64,000 nucleotides of DNA from Geodermatophilus sp. DSM 45219 (GCF_900104025.1 NZ_FNIQ01000009.1:62001-126000); one strand, 5' to 3'; counted from the stretch's first letter, positions 34,457 through 43,696 are shown. The notes: generated from the letters alone by a model not told the origin. Numbers and translations are program-made.

Positions 34457-37400
34457 GGGCCGACCCCTTCGTCCACCTGCACGTCGCCTCGGGCTACTCC
34501 ATGCAGTACGGGGCCAACCACCCGGTCGACCTGGTCGAGCGGGCGGCCGAGCACGGCATGCGGTCCCTGGCGCTCACCGACCGCGACGGGCTGTACGGCG
34601 CGGTGAAGTTCGCGCTGGCCTGCCGGGCGGCCGACGTGCGCCCGCTGTTCGGGGTGGACCTGGCGGTGACGCCCTCGGTGGACTCGACCGTCCCGCCGGC
34701 CCTCGCCCCGGTGGTCGGCGGCGCGCACTCGGCGCAGCGGGCACGGTCCCGCCGGCCCGGCGCGCCGGACGACGAGCCGGGCCGGACCGGGCGCCGCTCA
34801 CCGGCCCGTGGCGGGGCCGGTGTCGACCCGCGGCTGCCGCGGGTCACCTTCCTCGCCCGGGACGGCGCCGGCTGGCGGTCGCTGTGCCGGCTGACCAGCG
34901 CCACCCACCTGCGCGGCACGCGCGGGGAGCCGGTGAGCTCGCTGGCGCTGGCCGCCGAGCACGCCCCCGGGCTGGTCGCCCTGCTCGGCCCCGACTCCCC
35001 GGTCGGCCGGGCGCTGGCCGCCGGCCGGGCCGACGTGGCCTCCGCCCGGCTGTCGGCCTGGCGCGCGGTGTTCGGCCCCGGCTCGCTGGTGCTGGAGGTC
35101 GTGCACCACCGCGGCCGCGGCGACCGCTCGCGGGCGCAGGCGCTGCTGCGCTTCGCCGAGGCCGAGGGCGTGCCGGTGGTGCTGACCAACGCCGTCCGCT
35201 ACGTCGACGCGCTGGACGCGCCGACCGCCGACGTCCTGGACGCGGCGCGCCGGCTGGTCCCGCTGGACGCCCGGCACGTCGACCGGCGCACCGCCGAGGG
35301 GTACCTGAAGTCGGGCAAGGAGATGGCCGAGGTCGCCGAGGACCTCGCCGGCCCCGACCGTGACGCGGCGGTGCGGCTGCTCGAGCGCACCGCCCGCCTG
35401 GCCGAGCAGTGCGCCGTCGACGTCCGGGCCGACCTGGGCATCGGCACCGTGCGCTACCCGGAGCTGGACGTGGTGACCACCCCGGCCGAGCAGGGGATGG
35501 GTCCCTCGGCGGTGCTGCGCGTCCGCTGCGAGGCGGGGCTGGGCCGGCGGGGGATGGCCCGCACGCAGGAGGTGGTGCGCCGGCTGGACGACGAGCTGGC
35601 GGTCATCGACGCGCTCGGCTACCCGTCCTACTTCCTCACCGTCGCCGACGTGGTGGACCTCATCAAGAGCCTGAGGGTCCGGGCCGCGGCGCGGGGATCG
35701 GGCGCGGGCAGCCTGGTCACCTACCTGCTGGGCATCTCCGACGTCGACCCGATCCGCTACGGCCTGCTGATGGAGCGCTTCCTCTCCCCGCTGCGCCACC
35801 AGCTGCCCGACGTCGACATCGACGTGGAGTCCGCGCGGCGGATGGAGGTCTACGACGCGGTCATCGACCGCTTCGGCGCCCACCGGGTCAGCTGCATCTC
35901 GATGATGGACACCTACCGGGTGCGGCACGCCATCCGCGACGTCGGTGCCGCGCTCGGGCTGCCGCCGGCCGAGGTCGACGCGGTCGCCAAGGCCTTCCCG
36001 CACATCCGGGCCAACCAGGTGCACGCCGCGCTCAAGGACCTCCCGGAGCTGCGCGCCAGCCGGCTGGGCTCGCGGCGCGGTGGCGGCACCGGCGACCTGG
36101 ACCTGCTGTTCGACCTCGTCGCCCGGCTCGACGGGCTGCCACGGCACATCGCCCTGCACCCGTGCGGGGTGCTGCTCTCCGACGCCACGCTGCTCGACCG
36201 CACCCCGGTGGAGAACAGCTACCTGGGTTACCCGATGAGCCAGTTCGACAAGGACGACGTCGAGGAGCTCGGGCTGCTCAAGCTCGACCTGCTGGGCATC
36301 CGGATGCAGTCGGCGATCGCGCACGCCCTCGACGAGGTGGCCCGGGTCGACGGCGAGACCGTCGACATCGACGCCGTCCCGCGCGACGACCCGACGACGT
36401 TCGAGCTGATCCGCAGCACCCGCACGCTCGGCATGTTCCAGATCGAGTCGCCGGGGCAGCGGGAGCTGGTCGGCAAGTTCGGGCCGCGGACGTTCGAGGA
36501 CGTCGTCATCGACATCTCGCTGTTCCGGCCCGGACCGGTGAAGAGCGACATGGTCACCCCGTTCCTGCTGGCCCGGAACGGCTGGCGCGACCCGGTCTAC
36601 CCGCACCCCGACCTCGCGCCGTACCTGGCCGAGACCGCCGGGGTGGTCGTCTTCCACGAGCAGGTGCTGCAGATCGTGGCGCAGATGACCGGCTGCGACC
36701 TGGCCCAGGCCGACGAGGCGCGCCGCGCGCTGGGCAGCCGGGAGCTGCATGCCGAGGTGCGGGCGTGGTTCATGCCGGAGGCGGTGCAGCGCTACCCGGT
36801 CGAGGTGGTCGAGCAGGTGTGGGAGGTGCTGGTCGCCTTCGGCTCCTTCGGCTTCTGCAAGGCCCACGCCGCGGCGTTCGCGCTGCCCACCTACCAGTCG
36901 GCCTGGCTCAAGACCCACCACCCGGCGGCGTTCCTCGCCGGGGTGCTCACCCACGACCCGGGCATGTACCCGAAGCGGTTGATCCTCGACGACGCCCGGA
37001 ACTTCGGCGTGCGGGTGCTGGGCCTGGACGTCAACGCCTCGACCGGCGCCTACCGGGTCGAGCGGCTCGGGTCCGGCGTCGACCCCGAGGGTGAGCCTGA
37101 GGTCGAGACCCATGGGTGGGTGCGGCCGGAGTGGATGCCGGTGGCGATGGCCGACCCGTCCCGCTACGGCATCCGGCTGTCCCTGACCGACGTCAAGGGC
37201 ATCTCCGCCGACGAGGTCGAGCGGGTCGTGGCCGGGCAGCCCTACCGCTCGCTCACCGACTTCTGGCACCGGGCGTCGGTGTCCCGGCCGGTGGTGGAGC
37301 GGCTGGTGCTGGCCGGCGGCTTCGACTCCCTCTACGGCTTCGGCGTCCGCGACCGCGAGGCCGGCCGGCCCACCCGCGGCCGCCGGCAGGTCACCCGCCG

Positions 37401-38250
37401 CGACCTGCTGCTGCAGATCGGCGAGCTCGACCGGTGGAGCCGCAGCGGCGCCCGGGCCGCCACCACCGGGCAGCTCAGCCTCGACCTCATGGGGCTGGAG
37501 CTGCCCGGTGAGGAGGAGGCACAGGACCCCGGGCTGGACTGGGCCGAGGGCAGCGGGCTGCCGGAGTTCACCGACGCCGAGCTGGTGCGCGCCGAGCTGG
37601 AGGTGCTCGGCCTGGACGCCAGCCGGCACGTCGTCGACTTCTACCGGCCGTTCCTGGCCGCCATCGGCGCGGTACCCGCCGGTGAGCTGCTCGGCAGCCG
37701 CAGCGGCGCGGAGGTGCTGGTCGCCGGGGTCAAGGTGGCCACCCAGACGCCGCCGATCCGCTCCGGCCGGCGGGTGGTCTTCGTGACCCTCGACGACGGC
37801 ACCGGCTGCACCGACTCCACCTTCTTCGAGGACGCGCAGGGTCCCTACGCCGCGACGGTCTTCCACTCGTGGTTGCTGGTGATCCGCGGGGTGCTGCGGC
37901 GCACCGGCCCGCGCGGGATGTCGATCCGCGCCACCGGGGCGTGGGAGCTGCCGGCGCTGTACGAGGCGTGGGAGGCCGGCGGGCTGGACGCCGTGGCCGA
38001 GCAGATGGCCGCGGAGGGGGAGTACACGGAGGAGTCGATCGCCGGGGCGGCGGCCTCGCGCGGGTCGCGGCCGGTGGTGGTCAAGCCGGTGCTGGTGCAC
38101 CCCACCGGGTTCCGGATGTCGCCCTACGCCGACATCAAGCCCGCCGGTGAGGACGCGATGACCGTGGCCCGGCGCGACGCCACCCGCCGGGGGACGACGT
38201 CGGCGCCGCGCAAGCTCTGGCACTCCAGCCCGGGCAGCTCCGGCCAGTAA
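34453..38250 (+). CDS. dnaE2: Error-prone DNA polymerase III alpha subunit
   Basis: 1265-residue C-family polymerase used in damage-induced mutagenesis. The PHP domain begins FVHLHVASGYSMQYGA; the polymerase core carries the catalytic acidic motif LPDVDIDVESARR and RAAARGSGAGSLVTYLLGI. The fingers and helix-hairpin-helix follow, and the C-terminal OB fold includes VVFVTLDDGTGCTDSTFF. The protein is long for DnaE2; a low-complexity Arg/Pro/Gly insert occupies about residues 76-130 in the PHP domain. GTG at 34453 overlaps the HEPN stop. The operon begins with a perfect LexA box, so the gene is SOS-induced; the usual imuA/imuB partners are not in the window. Confidence 0.92.
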   Translation: MRADPFVHLHVASGYSMQYGANHPVDLVERAAEHGMRSLALTDRDGLYGAVKFALACRAADVRPLFGVDLAVTPSVDSTVPPALAPVVGGAHSAQRARSRRPGAPDDEPGRTGRRSPARGGAGVDPRLPRVTFLARDGAGWRSLCRLTSATHLRGTRGEPVSSLALAAEHAPGLVALLGPDSPVGRALAAGRADVASARLSAWRAVFGPGSLVLEVVHHRGRGDRSRAQALLRFAEAEGVPVVLTNAVRYVDALDAPTADVLDAARRLVPLDARHVDRRTAEGYLKSGKEMAEVAEDLAGPDRDAAVRLLERTARLAEQCAVDVRADLGIGTVRYPELDVVTTPAEQGMGPSAVLRVRCEAGLGRRGMARTQEVVRRLDDELAVIDALGYPSYFLTVADVVDLIKSLRVRAAARGSGAGSLVTYLLGISDVDPIRYGLLMERFLSPLRHQLPDVDIDVESARRMEVYDAVIDRFGAHRVSCISMMDTYRVRHAIRDVGAALGLPPAEVDAVAKAFPHIRANQVHAALKDLPELRASRLGSRRGGGTGDLDLLFDLVARLDGLPRHIALHPCGVLLSDATLLDRTPVENSYLGYPMSQFDKDDVEELGLLKLDLLGIRMQSAIAHALDEVARVDGETVDIDAVPRDDPTTFELIRSTRTLGMFQIESPGQRELVGKFGPRTFEDVVIDISLFRPGPVKSDMVTPFLLARNGWRDPVYPHPDLAPYLAETAGVVVFHEQVLQIVAQMTGCDLAQADEARRALGSRELHAEVRAWFMPEAVQRYPVEVVEQVWEVLVAFGSFGFCKAHAAAFALPTYQSAWLKTHHPAAFLAGVLTHDPGMYPKRLILDDARNFGVRVLGLDVNASTGAYRVERLGSGVDPEGEPEVETHGWVRPEWMPVAMADPSRYGIRLSLTDVKGISADEVERVVAGQPYRSLTDFWHRASVSRPVVERLVLAGGFDSLYGFGVRDREAGRPTRGRRQVTRRDLLLQIGELDRWSRSGARAATTGQLSLDLMGLELPGEEEAQDPGLDWAEGSGLPEFTDAELVRAELEVLGLDASRHVVDFYRPFLAAIGAVPAGELLGSRSGAEVLVAGVKVATQTPPIRSGRRVVFVTLDDGTGCTDSTFFEDAQGPYAATVFHSWLLVIRGVLRRTGPRGMSIRATGAWELPALYEAWEAGGLDAVAEQMAAEGEYTEESIAGAAASRGSRPVVVKPVLVHPTGFRMSPYADIKPAGEDAMTVARRDATRRGTTSAPRKLWHSSPGSSGQ

Positions 38251-38273
38251 GGCGCTCGCTGACCGCCCGCAGT

Positions 38274-39407
38274 TTATTGCTTCTGGCGAAACCCGTTGAA
38301 GATTCGCAGCAACTTCATTGTGGCTTCGTAATCCAGTTTTCCTCCGGCAAATCGAGCCTGATAAAGGCCCTGGAGATTGCTGGGAAGTTCAGCTCCTTCC
38401 TCCACCAAGAGGATCAGTCGGCCGCGATAAAGTGCGAGAGCGGCGCCGATCTCAATCAAGACATTCGGGTTTAACGTCCTATGTTCGTTGCCGTCTCGGT
38501 CAAGAAGGGCAAGTTCGTGCCCTACATGGACAATTCCTGCGGAGCAGGAGCGCATATCGTCCATGACCTTGTCTGGCACGGGCTTCGCGGCCGTCTCTAT
38601 CTCCACAGAAACCACGGGCTCGAAGCCGCCGAAAGCTAGCACTTCCTTGAGCTGTGCCACGATCTCGCGGTTCTTGCCATGACTAACAAAAACTCGATTG
38701 TTTGTAGACGTGTCCAGTGGCGCTGCCACCAGCGCACCCTCACGGTTTGAGCGCTCGGTCGGAGGGTCGGTTGTAGAGGCGCCGACCTCATTTTCAGCGG
38801 ACGGGGCGCCCGCCCTGTGCTCCTCGGGGTCCGGCTCCCTTACTCGGGTGTCAGCTCCTTCAAGAGTGACATACTGACTGCCTTTTACTGTTTCGAGAAA
38901 ACCGTAATCCCTGGCGTTTTCGAGGATAGTCTCGAGAGCTCGGGCGGTCGCGTCCACCGACACCCCTAGTTCCTCGAGAACATTGAGTGCGATCTTCTCG
39001 TTTGGGACTCTATTTTTATCGTAGCGCGCGAGAAACTCGCGCGGGATACGCGGCGAAAGGGCAGCCTCGCGCTGGGCCGCCAGGTCGTCGCCCTCTTCCG
39101 TCGGAGCAACCGCTCGCCGGCCGCGCTCAGTGAGACCAATTCGATCGGCGTATCCACCCGCATCCGTCAGCCCATACGCGGTCGCTGCCCCAGTGAGCAT
39201 CCGGAAAGTGCTTGACCGGGGGCTCAGGTTGAGCGCCTTCGCCAGCATGAGCGCGGATGCAGGCTGCTTCCCGAACTGATCCCGGAGTGCCTCCGCGACT
39301 GTGAGCGCCTGCTTCAAGGTGTACGCGGGGATGTCCGACTGGAGGACTCGTGCACGCTTCTTCGGGGAGTCTTCGCTGGGTGATGGTGCTGCTGCTAGAC
39401 GTGCCAC
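38274..39407 (-). CDS. TIR-domain protein with N-terminal winged helix (anti-phage effector-like)
   Basis: 377-residue protein. The N-terminal half (about 28-185) is a helical, winged-helix-like domain (TLKQALTVAEALRDQFG, LTERGRRAV) similar to DUF5343-type modules. An acidic, Pro-rich linker runs 186-236. The C-terminal domain (237-377) fits the PF10137 CAP12/Pycsar TIR family: NRVFVSHGKNREIV, then NPNVLIEIGAALALYRGR with Glu319 at the place of the catalytic NADase Glu, and LPSNLQGLYQARF. Such domains degrade NAD+ when triggered by phage. GTG at 39407 has a good AGGAGG site. The gene is visibly richer in A/T than everything around it, which suggests recent transfer. No cyclase or other partner gene is adjacent. 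Confidence 0.8.
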   Translation of the reverse strand: MARLAAAPSPSEDSPKKRARVLQSDIPAYTLKQALTVAEALRDQFGKQPASALMLAKALNLSPRSSTFRMLTGAATAYGLTDAGGYADRIGLTERGRRAVAPTEEGDDLAAQREAALSPRIPREFLARYDKNRVPNEKIALNVLEELGVSVDATARALETILENARDYGFLETVKGSQYVTLEGADTRVREPDPEEHRAGAPSAENEVGASTTDPPTERSNREGALVAAPLDTSTNNRVFVSHGKNREIVAQLKEVLAFGGFEPVVSVEIETAAKPVPDKVMDDMRSCSAGIVHVGHELALLDRDGNEHRTLNPNVLIEIGAALALYRGRLILLVEEGAELPSNLQGLYQARFAGGKLDYEATMKLLRIFNGFRQKQ

Positions 39408-39771
39408 AGGGCCCTCCTTCGTGGGACTCCCTCGACGCTACGCCGACTTGTGGTGGACGTCACACGGTTCGGAGACCGGGTTTGAAGTCGCACAAACCCA
39501 TGCGTCAGTCCGCGTTGACCAGCGCATTCGTGTCATGACTCACCAAAGTGGATTTGCCTGCCACCGTCATCCCCCTGCCGAGTCGCGCGCAGTCGCGTAG
39601 TCGTCGATCACGCAGCGGGTCGGTGCGTTGACCGGTTGCCCAACTGAGGTCCACTTCGCAATGCCGCGAGCGCGGATGTATGGGCCGCCCCGGGCCGATG
39701 ACTCCGCGGGCCGACGGCGGTCTACTCCTCGACACCACGGCTCCCGCTCCGCCCCCAGAGAGGACACCCCG
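39408..39771. other. 364-bp gap between the TIR gene and the VOC gene
   Basis: The left part (to about 39650) shares the lower GC of the TIR gene, with TTGAC-like hexamers (for example near 39516 and 39628), but no convincing promoter pair or coding frame. The right part is ordinary GC-rich leader. It probably holds the divergent promoters and the right edge of the transferred segment. Confidence 0.4.
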
Positions 39772-40251
39772 ATGCCCAAGCAGATCCCGTGTCTGTGGTT
39801 CGACGGCGCCGCCGAGGAGGCCGCGGCCCACTACACCTCGATCTTTCCGAACTCCTCGATCGGCGAGGTCACCCGCTACGGACCGGGCATGCCGATGCCC
39901 GAGGGCACCGCCATGACCGTCGGCTTCACCCTCGACGGCCAGGAGTACACCGCCCTCAACGGCGGCCCGCAGTTCCCGTTCACCGAGGCCGTCTCCTTCC
40001 AGATCATGTGCCGCGACCAGGAGGAGGCCGACCACTACTGGACCCGGCTGACCGACGGCGGGGAGGAGAGCATGTGCGGCTGGCTCAAGGACCGCTTCGG
40101 CGTCTCGTGGCAGGTCGTGCCCACCGAGCTGACCAGCCTGCTCAGCGATCCCGACCCCGGCCGCGCCCGGCGGGCCACCGAGGCCATGCTGCAGATGCGC
40201 CGCATCGACATCGAGGAGATCAAGCGGGCGGCCGACGGCGTCAGCGCCTGA
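39772..40251 (+). CDS. PhnB/VOC-superfamily protein
   Basis: 159-residue glyoxalase-fold protein of the PhnB / 3-demethylubiquinone methyltransferase-like family. Family marks are PCLWFDGAAEEAAAHYTSIFPNSS, MTVGFTLDGQEYTALNGGPQFPFTEAVSFQI and WLKDRFGVSWQVVPTEL. Despite the old family name no methyltransferase activity is implied; function is unknown. ATG at 39772 has GAGAGGA upstream. No operon partner is seen; a palindromic repeat follows 18 bp after the stop. Confidence 0.88.
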   Translation: MPKQIPCLWFDGAAEEAAAHYTSIFPNSSIGEVTRYGPGMPMPEGTAMTVGFTLDGQEYTALNGGPQFPFTEAVSFQIMCRDQEEADHYWTRLTDGGEESMCGWLKDRFGVSWQVVPTELTSLLSDPDPGRARRATEAMLQMRRIDIEEIKRAADGVSA

Positions 40252-40269
40252 GCGCACGCCGCGGCGGGA

Positions 40270-40328
40270 GGTGGTGTGCGCGGACGGCGCGTCCTGGGCC
40301 CGCGAACGCGCCACGAGCGCACACCACC
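40270..40328. repeat. Palindrome related to the DUF559-flanking repeats
   Basis: 59 bp with outer arms GGTGGTGTGCGC and GCGCACACCACC, and further inner pairing (18 of 22 arm bases). It shares the GTGTGCGC...GCGCACAC arms and a central TCCTG with the repeats at 648 and 1676, but here no gene is enclosed. Confidence 0.7.
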
Positions 40329-40374
40329 GACGGCCCGGTCGGTGAGCGGACCGGTGGCCCGCGCCGGCCGCCAC

Positions 40375-40380
40375 TAGGCT
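40375..40380 (+). promoter_or_regulatory. -10 element for a leaderless methyltransferase transcript
   Basis: TAGGCT, the same hexamer as before the Rv2175c-like gene, ends seven bases before the GTG at 40388. No ribosome binding site is present. Confidence 0.5.
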
Positions 40381-40387
40381 CCGACGG

Positions 40388-41143
40388 GTGCCGCCGTCTG
40401 CTCCCGCCTCACCCGCCGCGGACCAGGTGCCCGCCCGCGCGGCCGCCGTCTGGGCCGCCCTCGACCCGCTCGTCGCGGCCGGCCGCCCGTTGCGGGTCCT
40501 CGACGTCGGCGGCGGCAGCGGCACCCTCGCCGTCCCGCTGGCCCGGCTCGGTCACGACGTCACCGTGGTCGATCCCAGTGCCGACGCCCTCGCCACCCTG
40601 ACCCGGCGGGCCCAGACCGCCGGCGTCGGGGAGCGGGTGCACGGCGTGCAGGGCGACGGCGACCAGCTGCACGAGGTCGTGCCCGCCGGCGAGGACGGCG
40701 GCAGCTGGGACCTGGCGCTGTGCCACTCGGTGCTCGAGGTGGTCGACGACCCCGCCGCGACGCTGCGCGAGCTCGCCCGGGCCCTGCGCCCCGGCGGCAC
40801 CGCCAGCGTCGCCTCGGCCAACCGGGCCGGCGCGGTGCTCGCCCGGGCCGCCGCCGGGCACCCCGTCGAGGCCCTCGCCCTGCTGGAGGACCGCGACCCC
40901 GCCCCGCGGCGCGCCGCCCGCCCGGCCCGCCGCCGGTTCAGCCCGGAGGACCTGCTCGCGCTGGTCGAGGGCGCGGGGCTGCAGCCGGGCAGCTGGCGCG
41001 GGGTCTCCGTCGTCGCCGACCTGCTCGACGCCACGTCCGGCGCCGCTCCCGATGCGGTCCGCCGGCTGGAGCTGGCGCTGGCCGAGAGCTCGCCCTACCG
41101 CGACGTCGCGGCCGGGCTGCACCTGCTCGCGACCCGCCCGTGA
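40388..41143 (+). CDS. Class I SAM-dependent methyltransferase
   Basis: 251-residue methyltransferase of the Methyltransf_11 type. The SAM-binding motif I is LRVLDVGGGSGTLAVPLA (residues about 37-54), motif II lies in VTVVDPSADAL, and LALCHSVLEVVDDPAATL is the post-II acidic loop. The substrate is unknown. GTG at 40388 is supported by a -10 hexamer at leaderless spacing. The stop overlaps the start of the phosphodiesterase gene (GTGA), and this pair is a recurring neighbour set beside the SAV_6107 and dnaE2 genes in actinobacteria (from memory of gene order; not checked here). Confidence 0.85.
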   Translation: MPPSAPASPAADQVPARAAAVWAALDPLVAAGRPLRVLDVGGGSGTLAVPLARLGHDVTVVDPSADALATLTRRAQTAGVGERVHGVQGDGDQLHEVVPAGEDGGSWDLALCHSVLEVVDDPAATLRELARALRPGGTASVASANRAGAVLARAAAGHPVEALALLEDRDPAPRRAARPARRRFSPEDLLALVEGAGLQPGSWRGVSVVADLLDATSGAAPDAVRRLELALAESSPYRDVAAGLHLLATRP

Positions 41144-42324
41144 CCGCTCCGGCCGCGGTGCTCCCGCCCGACCTCGCCCGCCCCGACTACGGCCGGTCCA
41201 CCCTCGCCGACGTGCTGCCCGGCGCCGCCACCGCGCTCGGCGTCCCGGTCGAGCGCGGGGACCTGCCGGCCGACCCGCTCGACCTCACGGCCGCGCTCGG
41301 TGGCGCCCGCCGGGTCGCCGTCCTGCTGGTCGACGGGCTGGGCGCGGACCTCGTCCGCGCGCACGCCGGCATCGCCCCCACCCTCGCCGCGCTGGCAACA
41401 CCGGCCGGTGACCTCTCCGCTCCCTGCCCGAGCACCACCCCGGTCAGCCTCACCACCCTCGGCACCGGCCTGCCGCCGGGCAGCCACGGCGTGCTCGGGT
41501 TCGTGACGGCGGTGCCGGGGGAGGAGCGCACCCTCAACCACGTCCAGTGGGCCGACGACCCCGACCCCGCCGTCTGGATGTCGCGGCGCAGTGTCTTCGA
41601 GCAGGCCGCCGACGCCGGCGTCGAGGTCACCGCCGTCGCGCCGTACGCGTTCCGCGGGTCGGGCCTGTCGAACGCCGCCTACCGCGGCGCCCGCTACGCC
41701 GGCACCGTGGGCGCCGGGGACCTGGCCGCGGTCCTGGTGGAGTCGCTGGCCGCCGCGCCGCGCACCCTCGTCTACGGCTACACCGCCGAGCTCGACCTCA
41801 CCGGCCACGTGCGCGGGCTCGACTCGGCCAGCTGGCGCGCCCAGCTCGCGCTGGTCGACCGGCTCGTCGAGCAGGTGGTCGACGGCCTGCCCGAGGACGC
41901 CGCCCTGCTGGTCACCGCCGACCACGGGATGCTCGACGTCCCGGCGGACACCCGGCTCGACCTCGACGCCCACCCCGAGCTCACCGCGGACGTGCGGCTG
42001 CTCGCCGGGGAGCCGCGGGCCCGTTACCTGCACGCCGTCCCCGGCGCCGAGGCCGACCTGCTCGCGCGCTGGCGGGAGGTGCTCGGCGAGCGGGCCTGGG
42101 TGGCCAGCCGCGACGAGGCGATCGCCAGCGGTGTCTTCGGGCCGGTGGACGACGACCTGGCCGGCCGCATCGGCGACGTCGTGGCGCTGGCCCGGGGCAC
42201 CTGGGCGCTGACGGCCACCGAGCAGGAGCCCGGTCCGAGCCGGCTGGTCGGCTACCACGGCTCACTCACCGCGACCGAGCTGGCCATCCCGCTGCTCGCC
42301 GCGCGGGGGCGCGCGCTGGCCTGA
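41140..42324 (+). CDS. Alkaline phosphatase superfamily phosphodiesterase/nucleotide pyrophosphatase
   Basis: 394-residue metal-dependent hydrolase of the phosphodiesterase/NPP class. Metal-site segments are AVLLVDGLGADLV (first Asp), CPSTTPVSLTTLGTGLPPGSHGVLGF (Thr nucleophile, zinc pocket), YTAELDLTGHVRG (Asp/His) and LLVTADHGMLDVP (Asp-His), with a last His in VGYHGSLT. There is no signal peptide, so it appears cytosolic. GTG at 41140 overlaps the methyltransferase stop. A serine-hydrolase pseudogene follows 100 bp later. Confidence 0.88.
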   Translation: MTAPAAVLPPDLARPDYGRSTLADVLPGAATALGVPVERGDLPADPLDLTAALGGARRVAVLLVDGLGADLVRAHAGIAPTLAALATPAGDLSAPCPSTTPVSLTTLGTGLPPGSHGVLGFVTAVPGEERTLNHVQWADDPDPAVWMSRRSVFEQAADAGVEVTAVAPYAFRGSGLSNAAYRGARYAGTVGAGDLAAVLVESLAAAPRTLVYGYTAELDLTGHVRGLDSASWRAQLALVDRLVEQVVDGLPEDAALLVTADHGMLDVPADTRLDLDAHPELTADVRLLAGEPRARYLHAVPGAEADLLARWREVLGERAWVASRDEAIASGVFGPVDDDLAGRIGDVVALARGTWALTATEQEPGPSRLVGYHGSLTATELAIPLLAARGRALA

Positions 42325-42425
42325 CCCGACGCGGCTGCCGCGGGCGTTGACGGCCCGGAGGCGGCGGGACGACAGTGCCCCACGACCGGAGCCCCAGGTC
42401 CTGACCCCGTCAGGTCGGAGTCCCG

Positions 42426-43696
42426 ATGACCGCCAGCCCAGCACGCCGCCTCTCCACCGTCGTCGCGGCGTCGGTCCTGACGACCGTCCTGCTCGCCCCC
42501 GGTGCCGCGGCGGCCCCGGCCCAGCCGTCGCCGACCGCCCCGGTGGCAGCGAGCGCGGCCGCCGACCCCGCGCTGCTGGCCGACCTGCGGGGGGACCTCG
42601 AGGAGTACCTGCAGGCGCGCGGTGCGGCCGAGCACGTCTCCGCCGCCGCGCTGAGCGTCAGCCTCCTGGGTCAGGAGGCGACCATCGACGTCACCGCCGG
42701 GACGACGGAGTTCGGCGGGTCGGTGCCCGTGCAGCCCGATGCCCTCTGGCAGATCGGCAGCAACACCAAGGCGTTCACCTCGGTGCTGCTGCTGCAGCTC
42801 GAGGCGGAGGGCCGCCTCTCGATCGACGATCCCCTCGGCCGGTGGCTGCCGCAGTACCGCAGTGGGGCGAGGTCACCATCCGGCGGCTGCTGAACATGAC
42901 CAGCGGCATCCCGACCTACGACGGCCAGCCGGCCTTCCGCACCGACTACGCCGCCGACCCGCTCAGGCAGTTCACCGCCGAGGAGCTGGTCGACTACGTG
43001 GTCGGGGCCCCGGCCACCTCCGGGTTCAGCTACTCGAACACCAACTACGTGCTCGCCGAGATGATCGTCGAGCGGGTGACCGGGACCGGGTACGCGGCCC
43101 AGCTGTCCGCCCGGCTCCTGGGGCCGCTGGGCCTCCGGGACACCCACTACCGCTCGCACCGCCATCCCGCGGGGATCGCCGACCGCCAGCCGGCCGGCTA
43201 CTACAGCGGGACCATCGCGCCGGAGTTCGTACCGCTGGAGGGCCGGGACGTCAGCCAGGCCAGCTTGTCCTGGGCGCGCGGCGCGGGCGGCATCCTGAGC
43301 ACGACGGCCGATGTCACGTCGTGGGCGCGCCTGCTGTACGCGGGGTGGCTGCTGCCGCCGCAGCAGCAGGCCGAGCTGCTCAGCCTGGTGTCGACGGCCA
43401 CGGGGGAGCCCATCGAGGCCACGTCCCCCGAGGACCCGTCGGGGTTCGGCCTGGGGGTCGCCCAGGTGACCGACGCCATGGGCACCTTCTGGGCCTACGA
43501 GGGCCAGACCCTCGGTTTCCGGTTCCTGCACGCGTACTTCCCGGAGTCCGGGCTCATCGTCGCCATCGGCCTGAACAGCTCACCCGACGAGGACCAGATC
43601 GTCGCCCTGGTGACGTCGGTGTACGACACGCTGGTGGCGCGCGGTCTGGTCGAGGCCGTGCTGGTCGAGGCCGTGCCGGCCGGTGCCGGGGCCTGA
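42426..43696 (+). pseudogene. Secreted beta-lactamase-fold serine hydrolase, frameshifted
   Basis: Two adjoining frames together make one class C beta-lactamase/PBP-like hydrolase of about 423 residues. The first frame (from ATG 42426, good signal peptide to about residue 31) holds the SxxK motif SNTK (Ser112, Lys115) and ends RWLPQY. The second frame continues PQWGEVTIRRLLNMTSGIP, the YSN motif (GFSYSNTNYV), and the C-terminal domain to 43696. The shift occurs at 42857-42858, where a run of two C would be in frame if it were three. The first frame runs on only to a stop at 42893. Either a true one-base deletion or a sequencing error. Confidence 0.85.

Noticed and set aside
34798-38223. 1141-codon minus-strand open frame opposite dnaE2
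   Set aside because: Low-complexity His/Gly/Arg-rich translation typical of the reverse strand of a GC-rich gene; dnaE2 carries all the family motifs.
39301-39600. Small plus-strand frames opposite the TIR gene start
   Set aside because: No ribosome site, no homology pattern and they cross into the TIR coding strand.
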